The notes under the pieces are model-generated. The model searched no databases and was not told the origin of the DNA. It saw only the letters and a list, made by a program, of their open reading frames with translations. Shown in pieces: positions 12,337-22,748 of a stretch of 64,000 nt of DNA; position 1 is the stretch's first letter, and each line of letters starts with the position of its first letter. The stretch is from Aspidapion aeneum. Lineage: Eukaryota > Arthropoda > Insecta > Coleoptera > Brentidae. Location of the stretch: assembly GCA_963576565.1 (NCBI GenBank), contig OY755038.1, positions 177,622,438 to 177,686,437 of the forward strand. The letters run 5' to 3'. A program made the position numbers and the translations under genes.

Positions 12337-14916
12337 TTATATCATTTTTGCACTAAAGTATGGTTTTGACCTAATAGGCAATGGTAAACTATTATAAACT
12401 TTTGGGCCTAGACAATATATATGATTTTGGCAAAAAGTATGTTTGGGGTTTTGAAGTGTAACACTATTTTGAGCAACTGTCCTTGTATTCATGCCATGTG
12501 TAATTTTTTCTTTATAATATGTACTTTTTAACATAAATCTGATGATAGCTTTACTATAAAGCTGATTAATGCTTAGAAAACCACTGTCTCTATATACTAA
12601 CTCTGTGGGATATCTTTTCTTTTTAAACAGTATAACCTTAATCATCCACTTTTGAGTAGTCTGTAATTTCTTTAACATTGTTGTCCCTGCACCACCCCAA
12701 ACAACTATGCCATAACTTAAGATAGATTCCACCAATGCAAAATATACCATTCTTAATGTTTTAAGGGTTAATATATTTCTTAATTCATAGAATTTAAAGA
12801 TAATTTTCCTAATTTTGTCAGTTACATATTTTAAATGCATTTTCCAGTTAAAAGTTTCATCAATAAAACCACCTAAATATTTTAAGTTTTGTGTTCGTTG
12901 AACAAAATTTTTACAATTAAACTTGATATCTAACTTACATTGTAAAACATGCAAAATAATTTTTTGGAATTCAAGCAGTGAACGCTGAGAAAGGGAAAAA
13001 GCAATAAATTTTGTCTTATCCACATTCAGGGACAGCAAACTGTGATCTAACCACCCTTTGATCTTTTGGAGCGCAATTTCTGCTCTGTATCTTGTTATCT
13101 CCCAATTATCACCACATACAATTATAGCAGAGTCATCAGCAAAGCAAAAAACTACTCCCTCCCCATTAATCACAGTTAGTATCTCATTAATGTAGATATT
13201 AAACAAAAGTGTTGAAAGTACTGTACCCTGTGGCACACCAAACTCCACCTCCAACTTGCTACTTTCATCACCTGAAATTCTTGTGCTTTGTTGTCTTTTC
13301 AAATATGATTTCATCAAATTATAAGGAATGCTTCTTATCCCCATAATATTTAGCCGTTGAAGTAGAATCTGGTGTGGCCCAACACTTTTTTACCATGGTC
13401 TAAGTTTTTTAGAATAGTCTCTGTCACTCTGCACAGTGCATTCTCGGTGTTGGAATTTTCCCTGAAGGCAAATTGATTTTCATGTAGCAAATTGTTCTTT
13501 TCCCAAAAACACAAGAGCTTACTTCTATAACATTTTTCAATAATTGTGCTTATCGTGCTTGTTAATGCAATGGGTCTATAGTTATTTTTGGACTTTTTAT
13601 CTCCCTGTTTAAACAAAGGAATTATTACTGAACTTTTCAATGCTTCAGGGAAAACCCCAGAACCAAAAACCACATTAGTAATATGCATTAAAGGGGCCGT
13701 CAAGCTAAACATGTATTATTTTATCATTATTTCTACATTATTTATTTTAATACAGTTTATTTCGCTATTATCTTTATGATCATTTGTTGCCTGTTATATT
13801 GTTTGCCACAATTTTTTTGGGTCATTGGCATTTTTTTTGTCTGTAACTTATAAAATGTATATTTTGCATTTTTTATTATTTTAGATAGTATAGTATTGTA
13901 ATTTTTATATTTGTTAAGTAATAGATTATTACTTGGATAGGTTGCACATTCTTTCTTTAATTTATTCCTATTTCTAATTGAAATTAACATTCCACTTGAG
14001 ATCCAAGGTTTTATTCTTTCCTTTTTATTACTTAATATTTTTATTTTTGTAACATTTGTTATCATATTTTTTAATTTATTAATAAAAATACTTGTTCAAA
14101 CATTTGCATCTCTAACATTTAGCACATCATCCCATATTGCTCGGTCCATTAATTGATTTAATTTCTCGTGATCTATTATCTGAAATGTTTTTTCTTTTTT
14201 TCTATATTAAAATATGAATTAGTCTTCAAGTTGAACATTATGGGATCATTATCTGTTAAATCATGGTGTAATATAACCGGATTTATATTTCTAAAATAAT
14301 CATCTTTGCAATTAACAAAAAAATGATCTAGACATGACTTAGACTCCCCTACTGTCCTAGTGGCTTTATTTATCACACTGACAAAACCATGGCTCTGCAT
14401 CATAGTCACATATGTATTTGTTGTATCCACTTCTGTTGACAAAAGGTCTATATTAATATCTCCTGTAAAAACACAAATATGACTTGGATCCAATACCATT
14501 CTCTGTAGAATTAAGTCTAAGCTGATTATAAATTCATCTTTTGTCATAGCAAAGCACCTGTAGGTTGCAAGAATAATTACTGTTTGTTTGTTTTTTTGAA
14601 GCGTAATTTTTAATACTTTAAGACTGTTTTGTGAAAGTAATTTACTACTTATGTGGTATTCTTGCTGAGCGTAGATTACACATCCATCACATTTATTCAG
14701 AGAACTTTCATTAAAAATTATGCTATAGCCCGGTATATTAAAATCATTGGTATTGTAGACATAGTGTGACTCTGACATAACAATCACACCAAAGTTTTTA
14801 TTTAATGATTCCAAAAAAACCAAAAACTGATTAAAGTTTCGGTAGATACTTCTTATATTTATATGCAACAAATTAATATCTTGCTCACCATTATTGAAAT
14901 AGGTCACTTCCTCCAA
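12337..14916 (-). pseudogene. LINE A ORF2 (endonuclease-reverse transcriptase), copy 1
   Basis: Endonuclease (14916-14176): INLLHINIRSI, VIVMSESHY, VFTGDINIDL, CLDHFFVN and LTDNDPI. The catalytic His of the last motif is Asn here. Linker KPWISSGMLISIRNRN at about 14010. Reverse transcriptase (13712-12337): PLMHITNVVF, NNYRPIALTSTIS, ENQFAFRE, GVPQGTVLSTLLF, then FCFADDSAI with the two Asp. Between HGKK and GHT near 13390 the block carrying RT motif A and its Asp is missing, and the frame shifts just after. About 80-100 residues also appear to be missing between the linker and the RT. Both deletions are shared with copy 2, so they predate the duplication. Confidence 0.85.
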
Positions 14917-14971
14917 ATTATCACATAATTTTGTCTCAATTACCTTGGAATCATCTAAAATATTATTAAAG

Positions 14972-15932
14972 TTATTGAATTTGCACTTGGGTTTCTTTGC
15001 AGTCTACAAGAAACTGTAATTGCACTAGTTTTCTCTGAGTTTTGTGAGTTTTGAAGTCCCCATTTTCCGTTTTCTTAAGGTAAATTACCCCATTTAAACA
15101 AAAAGTGGCAGAAAATTCTTTTTCCCTTTTTAGGTCTCTGACTTTCTTAAAGAGACTCCGTTTATTTATCGGCAGATCCTTATTTAAGTCAATTTTGCCA
15201 TTTTTACCTTCCAGATTACATTTCTCTACAGTTGTTCCTCTCAAGGATCTGATTTTTTTTTAAATTTCGTTTTTTATTTGTACATTTTGAAACTTTACTA
15301 ATATTTGCCCTCCTTCCTTTTTCCCCAATCTAAAACTCTCCAGGATCTCATTATTTGAAATTTTCTTTCCTATAGCCAAAGATATTTTGCTTATTATATT
15401 GTAAGTATCATTGTTGGATTGGTTTGGTACACCATCTATTATGATATTGTTTGCTCTCTCCCGAACTTCCAATTCATCAAATTTTGATTCCAATATCATA
15501 ATTTTTTGTTTTAATTCATCATTTTCTTTTCTGACAATCCTCATTTCCTCCATAATTCCTTCAAACTTAGTTTTCTGCTCCTCAAAGGAGTCCGACATAT
15601 ACTGAACGGACTCTTCTAGCTCCCCAAACTTCTTATCCATTTTTTTCTCTACTGGCCCTAGGTGCTGTTGGAATGACTCCCTGATTACGTTTTTTCATTC
15701 ATAATGAGGCCTAAATTATCGTCTTTCGTACTTTTTTTGCGATTTTTTCCGATATAACCTCACTTTCACAGCATGTAACTTTATTTTTACTATTTACCAC
15801 TCCTGCTTGTTGCCCACAGCTAGGGTGAAAACTAGACTAACACACACCACAATCTAGTGAATTAGCTACTTTTTTCTTGCAGAATTTGCAAGTTTTTTGA
15901 AAATTTTTAGAATCAGCTGTTGGTTCCGACAT
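14972..15932 (-). pseudogene. LINE A ORF1 (PHD-like finger and coiled coil), copy 1
   Basis: ORF1 proteins bind the element RNA. Start ATG at 15932-15930, followed by MSEPTADSKNF. A cysteine-rich finger reads CKFCKKK, CGVC, FHPSCG and CCESE, in the pattern of PHD-like fingers of CR1-type ORF1 proteins. A TAG stop lies just after CGVC. Then a coiled coil (15640-15450, ELEESVQYMSDSFEEQKTKF) followed by RERANNIIIDGVPNQ, a block typical of LINE ORF1 RNA-binding domains. A further stretch (15244-14972) is in another frame. Dead because of the in-finger stop and at least two frame breaks. Confidence 0.75.
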
Positions 15933-16212
15933 AACTTCAAATATATAAAAGTTGCATAATTTTGTCCCTATTATCTTTTGAAATATGTCAGAAGTGTCAG
16001 ATATCATTGCTTATGTTAAATTTTGATAGCAACTTTCTGAGATTAAAGAAAACACCCTTATATAGTATTTGTCAGAACGAAAGGTATCTTTGCCCCGACT
16101 TCAAAAATAAATGGGTTGTTGACATTTGGATAGGCCATTTTTGAGTTTAGTTTTAAATAACTGGTAAAATGCACTATTATAATATTCGACTGGCTAGAGT
16201 TCCGTATGTTTA

Positions 16213-16860
16213 AATAAAGAAAAAATTGCACTGGAGGCATATAAAATCCATCAAAATACATCTCATGAAAATTTAAACAAACAAGCAGTCGGACTAGTAA
16301 TAGATCCCAAAATGCCTCATTTTGAAGCTTCTCCAGATGGTCTTGTAACCTGTGAATGCTATGGAGAGGGATGTATTGAAATTAAGTGGCCATTTTTATT
16401 AAAAAATATGTCTATAGAAGAGTTCTGTGAAAAAAAAGGGACATGCCTAATTTCAAATGATAGAGACATCTTCTTGGACTTAAAGCACAGTTACTATTAC
16501 CAAATCCAGATGTAGATGGCGCTCACTGGTACTCTGTACTGTGATTTCGTAATATGGAGTCCAACGGAGCTTTTTATTCAAAGAATCATGTTCAATGAGG
16601 ATTTTTGGGCATCAGAGTCATTAAAAAGTTAATGTTTTCATCAAAATATAATAATGCCAGAGTTCTTAGGAAAACATTTCACTTCAAATACATTTGCAGC
16701 CCAAAGATATTGTATTTGCCGTTTGCCAGATGATAAAGTAAAGCCCATGATTGCCTGTGAAAACAGTGAATGTGATATTTTGTGGTTTCATATGGAATGT
16801 TTAGGAATGAGTGAAGTTCCAGATGAAGAATTTTACTGTCACAGGTGTAAAAAATTGTAG
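16213..16860 (+). pseudogene. YqaJ-type nuclease with C-terminal PHD finger, copy 1
   Basis: YqaJ proteins are PD-(D/E)xK-fold exonucleases related to phage recombination enzymes. Frame open from 16213: KIALEAYKIHQNTSHENL, FEASPDGLV (Asp), CIEIKWP (ExK), HSYYYQIQM, then MALTGTLYCDFVIWSPTELF. A PHD-like finger follows: YCICRLPDD, CENSECD, WFHMEC and YCHRCKKL, stop at 16860. The N-terminus is missing and a stop sits at 16210. In this copy TAG at 16513 (CAG in copy 2) and TAA at about 16630 (TTA in copy 2) break the frame. It converges on the THAP/DDE gene at 17615-19382, suggesting both belong to one transposon. Confidence 0.8.
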
Positions 16861-17082
16861 TAAACACTGTATTCTTTTCTTTGTTTCTTAAAAAAAGGTA
16901 AAAGTTTCTGTTAAATCGATTATTTAAGTTTAAAATAAAACTACAATATATTTTATTTTTTTTACGAACCAACAAATTTTAAATATTTATACATTACATT
17001 TTCTCCAATTGGATTTGAACTACACAAAATATTTTTCTATATTCTACTAAAAAAAACTTTAATTGCAACTGAATACAATATA

Positions 17083-17413
17083 CAGGGTGTTTCACAACTT
17101 TTTCGACAAACGTAACTCCAGGTTCAGGGTAACAGTAGATGTTCAATTATAAAAAAAATATATTTTTTCTTAATAATTAACATATTTTTCTAAACAAAAG
17201 TTTTTCAAAATTGGATTCCAAGCACCCAAGCTTGCATTCAATTCAATGTAGCCAATTTTAAACAACTTGATAAAATCAGTACTTTTTTTTAAACATTTTA
17301 ATTTTTTATTTCCCTTGCTGCTAGTCTTTTATTATTTTTTTTTCATAGATCAGCTTCTTATGTTACCCTGAACTTGGTGTTAAAGTTTGTCGCGATAGTT
17401 GTGAAACACCCTG
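17083..17413. mobile_element. Tc1/mariner-type MITE, copy 1
   Basis: 331 bp flanked by TA. Left end CAGGGTGTTTCACAACTTTT; right end reads TAGTTGTGAAACACCCTG on the plus strand. The inverted arms extend inward through CGACAAA and TTCAGGGTAACA, about 55 bp. Non-coding. It sits between the YqaJ and THAP/DDE genes. Confidence 0.85.
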
Positions 17414-17614
17414 TATATTTAAGGGAACTAATAAAAATTATACACTAAAAGCAGTAAGAGGTATTTTGCTTGTTTTTGTTTAGGACAAACTCAAAAATTG
17501 TTATTTTTTGCTTAATCATTTTTTGATGGATTAGAAAGTATAATATAGGTATCCTACAAGTGCTGAAGGTACTGCTATTTTTGTCTTTATATAATAGCTA
17601 AAAATCAAATCAAA

Positions 17615-19382
17615 TTTATAAGGGTACAATCGGGGGACAAAGATTGATCAAAGCACAACAAACAACAATAATTTCATCCAACAACAACTCCTTTTGTTGC
17701 CAACAATATAATGGGTAGAGTCCCATTGGTTATTTTATATTTAGATCTTATTTGCCCAATAATGTGTTCCACATAGATGCGAAGATGGGCTATGGATCTA
17801 GTTTTCTCCAAGTCTGTTGGATGAAGTTGTGATTTCCCTTTGGTAAATGCAGGAATTTTGACTGACGCATGAAAAAGCTCAACAAATTCTTTTATTAAAA
17901 ACCCCTATTTGCCATTACAAGATCTCCAGAGCATAAATTGTCAAGAAACTTTGGGTAAGAAGTTTATCAGAAACCCTACCCCCCATCCTTCACTAATAAA
18001 TGCTATACTGCCCTGAGGGGTTATTCCAATTAAATATTTGATTGTGCTGGAGTGTTTGTAATTGGACCAGACCTGGGCTGCTTGCAGTAAACTTGCTGGT
18101 CTTTCACATCGAATTTCAAAGCAATCTATTATGATAGTTGTATTACCATGAAATGATTCTTTAAAGCATTGGGGCATAGTCTTCAGCAGTATCTCTCTCT
18201 CGGGCCATATACACAAACTCTTAAGTCGTGCAAAATTATATGAATTGTGTTTTTAAAATAATTGGAAGCAGTGGATGTGTGAACACCAAATCTATAACCA
18301 AGATCTGTAAAATCCAAGTTTAGGCGAAGTTTAATTAGTGTTAATAGAATTTGATCTTCAGCAGACAAACTTGTTTTTCCATGAACTAAAATACATGGCT
18401 TTAGTAAGTTCAAAATAACTAAAAAAACTTTGTAAGTGGGAAGACCTGTGTAATATCTTGTTTTTTTATCATTTTCTTTTAGCGATTGACAAGATATGAT
18501 TTTTTGTTGCAACTTGTCAAAATCACCTAAGTTGGTCAATAGCATACTTAAGTCTTTCATGTCCATGTCAGTCTGACTTGACTGACAGATAGGTAATGTA
18601 CATGACTGACATTGAATTTCAGGAGTGTTTTCTTCAGCACAAGCTTCAGCAGTAATTTTCTAAAACAGTAAAAACCAATGTGCTTTAAAAAAGTATACCT
18701 ATTTTGTATGTGGTACCAGTTTTAGTAAATATATAAAATTGTATTTGTAGAGTAATATAAGTAAATAAATTAAAAAGGTAAGTGGGATGTTTTTTACATC
18801 ATGACTTATTCCAAACATACATAAAGCTGACTGTACTCTTCTTACTTTAACCTCATATCGTTTTTCTATTCTCTCTGCTCTAGATCTTTTTTCAAACATT
18901 TTTCTTTTAATTTTTCAACTGATTTAAAACCATAACCCATATTAACAGAAGCAACCCAGTCAGGATCACAGCTGTCTTCTAGTTTTGAAGGTTTGTCTAG
19001 AATAGTCAAAAAAATCAAAGTGAAATATTTCTGACAGCTTAACCACAAAATAAGGCTCTAACACACTTCTACAAAAGGTCCACTCGACCAAGTCCAATAA
19101 AAGATCCAAATAGAAAATGGCTGTTACACATTTATCTACCTATTTATTCAAAACAAACCTGACAAAAAATGTTTAGAGCAAACTCTTATATATTTTACTT
19201 TCTGCTCTGTTATGTCAGCTCTTCGAAGGGCACTTATCCACTTTTCCCTTCTTTGGGCTGATAGTTCATTTATATATATCAGGGTGATTTTTAAAGGCCA
19301 AAATATTTGGGATTCTATAAAAACTGACATTATTACGACCTCCCCTGTTGCCACAATTCACAACACCACAAAAACTTGGCAT
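17615..19382 (-). pseudogene. THAP-domain DDE_Tnp_4 transposase with introns, copy 1
   Basis: Exon 1 starts at the ATG at 19382: MPSFCGVVNCGNRGGRNN, a THAP CxxxxC start, then VCSKHFLS. A 162-bp intron (18997-19158; GTTTGT..TTCTAG) joins HFLS to DKPSKLEDSCDPDWVASV, the expected THAP ending. An acceptor at 18660 (TGTTTTAG) opens the exon with MDMKDLSMLL, a helix-turn-helix (LGYRFGVHTSTASNYF) and the DDE core: TIIIDCFEIRCERP (first Asp), YLIGITPQGSIAFISEGWG, MANRGF near 17910 and YVEHIIGQIRSKYKI (Glu) near 17755. The second Asp is Asn here and Asp in copy 2. Frame breaks: an AT run in exon 1, an A-run near 18895, a T-run after MANRGF, and one near 18215 that is specific to this copy. This is the fold of PIF/Harbinger-like and ISL2EU-like transposases. 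Confidence 0.85.
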
Positions 19383-20018
19383 TATACTTTAAAATAAGTA
19401 AAATAACTGAAAATAAACTTTAAAAAAACAAAAATAAACAAAAACGTAACCTCACTTTGTGAACAAAACATGGTTCCTTTTATTTAAGTAAAGCTGGGAG
19501 GCCGTCTCAGAAGAGACGCGATCTCATTGAAATCCAGAAATTGAATTGAATTTTATTTAAGATTTACTGGCTTTAATTAACTTTTTTTAAGAAAAACGCA
19601 TTTTTCCCCACAAAGGGTCAATACTTAGAACAGCATCTTTGTTGTAAATTAAATCGTTTCACTTTTTTTTAAATTTACGTTTATGTTAGCATTGCGTCTT
19701 ACGGGAAAACGCTTTGCTTGTCCTCCCACAACTATCGAACAGCTGATCGTGAGAGTTCGTTAGACAAGCTTATAGGTGGGCTGGGTAAATTGGGTCACTG
19801 TCCGTGTTTTAGAAAACACTTGTGTTGAAGAGATTTTGATCAAAAACCTAAATTATGAATGACATTATTTTCGAAAACCTTAATTTTGAATTACATATTT
19901 TATGAAAAAAAAAATCAAAAATATTTTTACTTTTTTAGCTTGCATTGCAATGGCTGGAGAAGGTATTGTTTTTTGTTTTTTTCTGAGATAATGCCGAAAA
20001 TGTGTTATTTAAGTGTAA
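19383..20018. other. No assignable gene
   Basis: AT-rich flank of the THAP/DDE gene. A short perfect hairpin, CGTCTCAGAAGAGACG, is at about 19503. The outer end of the transposon may lie here, but I could not pair terminal repeats. Matched at 33276-33909. Confidence 0.4.
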
Positions 20019-20372
20019 TTGGACCTATCTTAGCAATTTTGTCTTGATGTCTGTCTGGCCCACCGTAGCTCCTAAACCGCTGAACCGATTGTATAATAAG
20101 ATTTTTATGAAAAATACTTTTCGACACTGTATAGCGATCTGAAAAGAGTTTGTTCAAAATCCATTAACGCTAATAATAGCTTTTTGACAGTTAAAAAATT
20201 GAAAAAGTGCTAATTTTTTAATAGACCATCTATGCGGTTGTCGGAATATAGTAGAACACGTTTTGCTCAGTCATTTTTGTAACCAAAAACTTCGTAGGAG
20301 CTCTCGTTTATAAGATATTTACAAAAAACTATTTTCAAGGCTGTTTCACTAATGAGCTAGGAAGGTATCAGA
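20019..20372 (-). repeat. Dispersed ~400-bp repeat, copy 2
   Basis: Reverse-complement relative of 2424-2835. It shares GGACCTATCTTAGCAATTTT, TAGCTCCTAAACCGCTGAAC and GAGCTAGGAAGG in the inverted order. Divergence from the 2.4-kb copy is clearly greater than between the two tandem blocks. Confidence 0.75.
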
Positions 20373-20905
20373 TCTGTCATGGATCCATTTATTTTCTAAT
20401 GACATTTTTTTCGAATACATTTTTTTTTAAACGTTTATTTAATTTTTTTTTTTCAAATGGTGTTTTTTCTGAAAAGTTGTTGTTATTCTAACCTTTGTCA
20501 ATTTATCGCAAACGTATCCTAACCTGTCCAGACCCCTCACCTTTTTCCTCTACAGAAAATGACCCAATGGTATGTATGAGAACAATTTACGAAGATTATG
20601 ATAACACCGATTTTGAAGGACGACAGAAATGCTAACTTAAAGAAATAAATTTCAAAAAAAACATTTGAAAAAATGTTTAAAAAAAGTTTTTTAAAAAAGT
20701 GTAACTCAAAAAAAACGTTACTCAAAATTTAGGTTTTCGATCAAAAGGTCTTAAAAAAAATGTTTTCCAAAAGCGTGCTTTTAAAAAACGGATAGTGATC
20801 CTATTAAATAAAAGTATATTTTTACCTCACAATATCTTAAGGAAATGTAAAGAAATTTTTCTTCGAATCATAGCTTTTAAATTTGCAGTTTCTTACTGCA
20901 CAAAC
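20373..20905. other. No assignable gene; A/T homopolymer tracts
   Basis: Long T and A runs at 20400-20460 and 20640-20760. No coding signal. Matched at 34263-34795. Confidence 0.4.
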
Positions 20906-20913
20906 ATGGCCAG

Positions 20914-21690
20914 CTAAACGCACCCAAGATTGCTGACGGCTTGGTGGAAGAATGCGCAGAGGCGCTGGAGACCCTAAGCGATGGCAAACGGGTGACGCTG
21001 GTTTGGGTTCCGGGACATACGGGGGTACCAGGCAACGAGAAGGCGGACGAGCTCGCACGACTCGGGGCAGGAACCGCCTATGTAGGACCGGAGCCACTTT
21101 TGGGCGTGACAAAAAGCGGACTCAACAAATGGGCCCAGGATGCCCTATTAAACGCCTGCGAAACAGGAACGGGTTGCAGACAGACCAGAGAATTCGTAGA
21201 CCGTCCAAAAGCAACCAGAACTAGATGGATGCTGGGACGGACACGAAAAGACCTCGGACCGCTGATAGGTACTCTAACCGGACATAACCGGTTGAGGAGG
21301 CACATGACACGTATAGGAGTTGAGAATGACCCTACCTGCCCAGCCTGTGGATAGGAAGAAGAGACATCAAGACACCTCGTGGCAGAATGCGAGGCCTACG
21401 CAAGGATGAGACAACAGGCACTCGGAGCACCAACTCTGAGCGAGGAAGAACTGCACATGCTCAAATGGGCAGACTTACTGGACTTTGTAAAGAGAACAAT
21501 GAGTTACCCGACCATCAAAGGGAAGTGCAGAGAGTGGGTTAAGGGACAGACTTGGGGCATGGCAAAAGGGCCTACTCTGGCCTACTTGTCAGACCTGCGG
21601 GTCAACCCCCCCCCCCCCACCCCACTACTACTACTGGCCAGCTTTACGATTCTCCATATTAGCACTGTCAATAAAAACACAGAAAACTAA
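20914..21690 (+). pseudogene. 5'-truncated LINE: RNase H domain and C-terminal zinc motif, copy 1
   Basis: GC-rich island in AT-rich surroundings. Reads QLNAPKIADGLVEECAEAL, then VTLVWVPGHTGVPGNEKADE, the C-terminal RNase H signature of I/R1/jockey-type LINE polyproteins. Then comes a conserved tail with CPACG, H and C as a CCHC-type motif (about 21340-21390). A TAG directly follows CPACG. Near 21565 this copy has one A fewer than copy 2, shifting the last codons. A run of 13 C at 21606-21618 (8 C in copy 2) lies at the end of the tail. The reverse transcriptase is absent, as expected for 5' truncation. Confidence 0.85.
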
Positions 21691-21953
21691 TTATCTAAGC
21701 AGGAAAATATACTCGTTAAAACACGCCACTGATTTCGTTGCGAACTAGGTAACACCTGAAAGCTCGGGAGCACCTGACTTAATAGCTTCTAACCTGAAAT
21801 TGCTGGCTGCGCGAAGATCGGCGCAAACCCTTCCCGCCCAATAAGTCTGTGAGCTGGTTGTTAGGTAGGCTGTGGTTTTGTTTGCTGCTTGACTCACCTG
21901 TGTTATTCTCTAGTGGGCAGTGCTTACTTGCATATTATTTATCTGAATCTTCA

Positions 21954-22748
21954 TCATCTATTCAGGAAAATTTCTGTAGCCCCTGGTATTTCTTTCACCA
22001 CTGCAGCTCCAATGTTATCATCATCTATGTCATCTTCGTTAGCCAGTTTGTTTACTTCAGGTGGCACCGTCAAAATATCCGCATCTATTTCTTCTTCGTA
22101 AATATAATCAGCATCCTCCAAATTTTTGAAATATTTTCTGTTTATTTTTAAAAATAAGGCATTAATAACCTGAAAAGAAAGGTAACTATTTTGAAAACGG
22201 GTTTCATTCATTTGCAAATAATAAAAAAACTCTTGCATATGCACAGGACAAAAAAGAAGTGTGAATAAATTTTTTCATTGTATTTGTTTTGTTAATTTTT
22301 CATCAAAAAATAAATTTATATGAAGTTCTAGAAAGTGTATCATAAATAACTACAAGAAAAACGATATCTCTAACGCCCAGCGTTGATATTGATTGAAGCA
22401 AAACACACTTTATAGCCTACATAAAATATCAATAAAATCATATTATAAAGATAACTTACCTCAATTCTTAAGGAAACTACTATAAAATATAAATCAGCCA
22501 AATCACGTGTTCCAAAATGTCAAAACAAAGAGGGCTATTACGGACATAATAACTCACTACAATCAAACCTAAAAACAAACATTTGTCACGCAGTATTTTT
22601 TTTATGAATAATAATTAAATGTTATTACATTTTTATATTCTTGTGATTTTGATTGATAAAAATTTAACGGATTTAGTGAGGAGTGCCGCTTACTGGGTAC
22701 AAAAGTTACCCGGTGTGTCCAGATTAAGGGAGCGATGGGCGGGGTTAA
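21954..22748 (-). pseudogene. piggyBac 5' end with N-terminal exon, copy 1
   Basis: The minus-strand ORF 22244-21954 has the acidic N-terminal block of piggyBac transposases: YEEEIDADILTVPPEVNKL, ANEDDIDDDNIGAAVV, IPGATEI. About 500 bp upstream, on the same strand, TTAA (22748-22745) is followed at once by CCCCGCCCATCGC. A piggyBac element should start with TTAA then CCC, so I take 22744 as the 5' terminus. The catalytic part is absent and no 3' end was found. Copy 2 has one Asp codon fewer in the DDD run. Confidence 0.65.

Larger units (their letters stand above)
11932..15932 (-). mobile_element. LINE A (CR1/jockey-like non-LTR retrotransposon), copy 1
   Basis: About 4 kb on the minus strand: ORF1 with a PHD-like finger, ORF2 with endonuclease and reverse transcriptase, then a 3' UTR ending in a (TAAA)n tail at about 11932-11947. 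The sequence after the tail (AACTTTAAATA, 11924-11934) nearly repeats the sequence just beyond the ORF1 start (AACTTCAAATA, 15933-15943). This could be a target-site duplication with one mismatch. Confidence 0.8.

Noticed and set aside
16213..16860. Recent bacterial or phage origin of the YqaJ gene
   Set aside because: It has a eukaryotic PHD finger in the same frame and AT-rich insect-like composition; YqaJ proteins are common on insect mobile elements.
21849..22151. Plus-strand ORFs over the piggyBac N-terminal exon
   Set aside because: They lie opposite the minus-strand exon and resemble no known protein; the minus frame carries the piggyBac motif.
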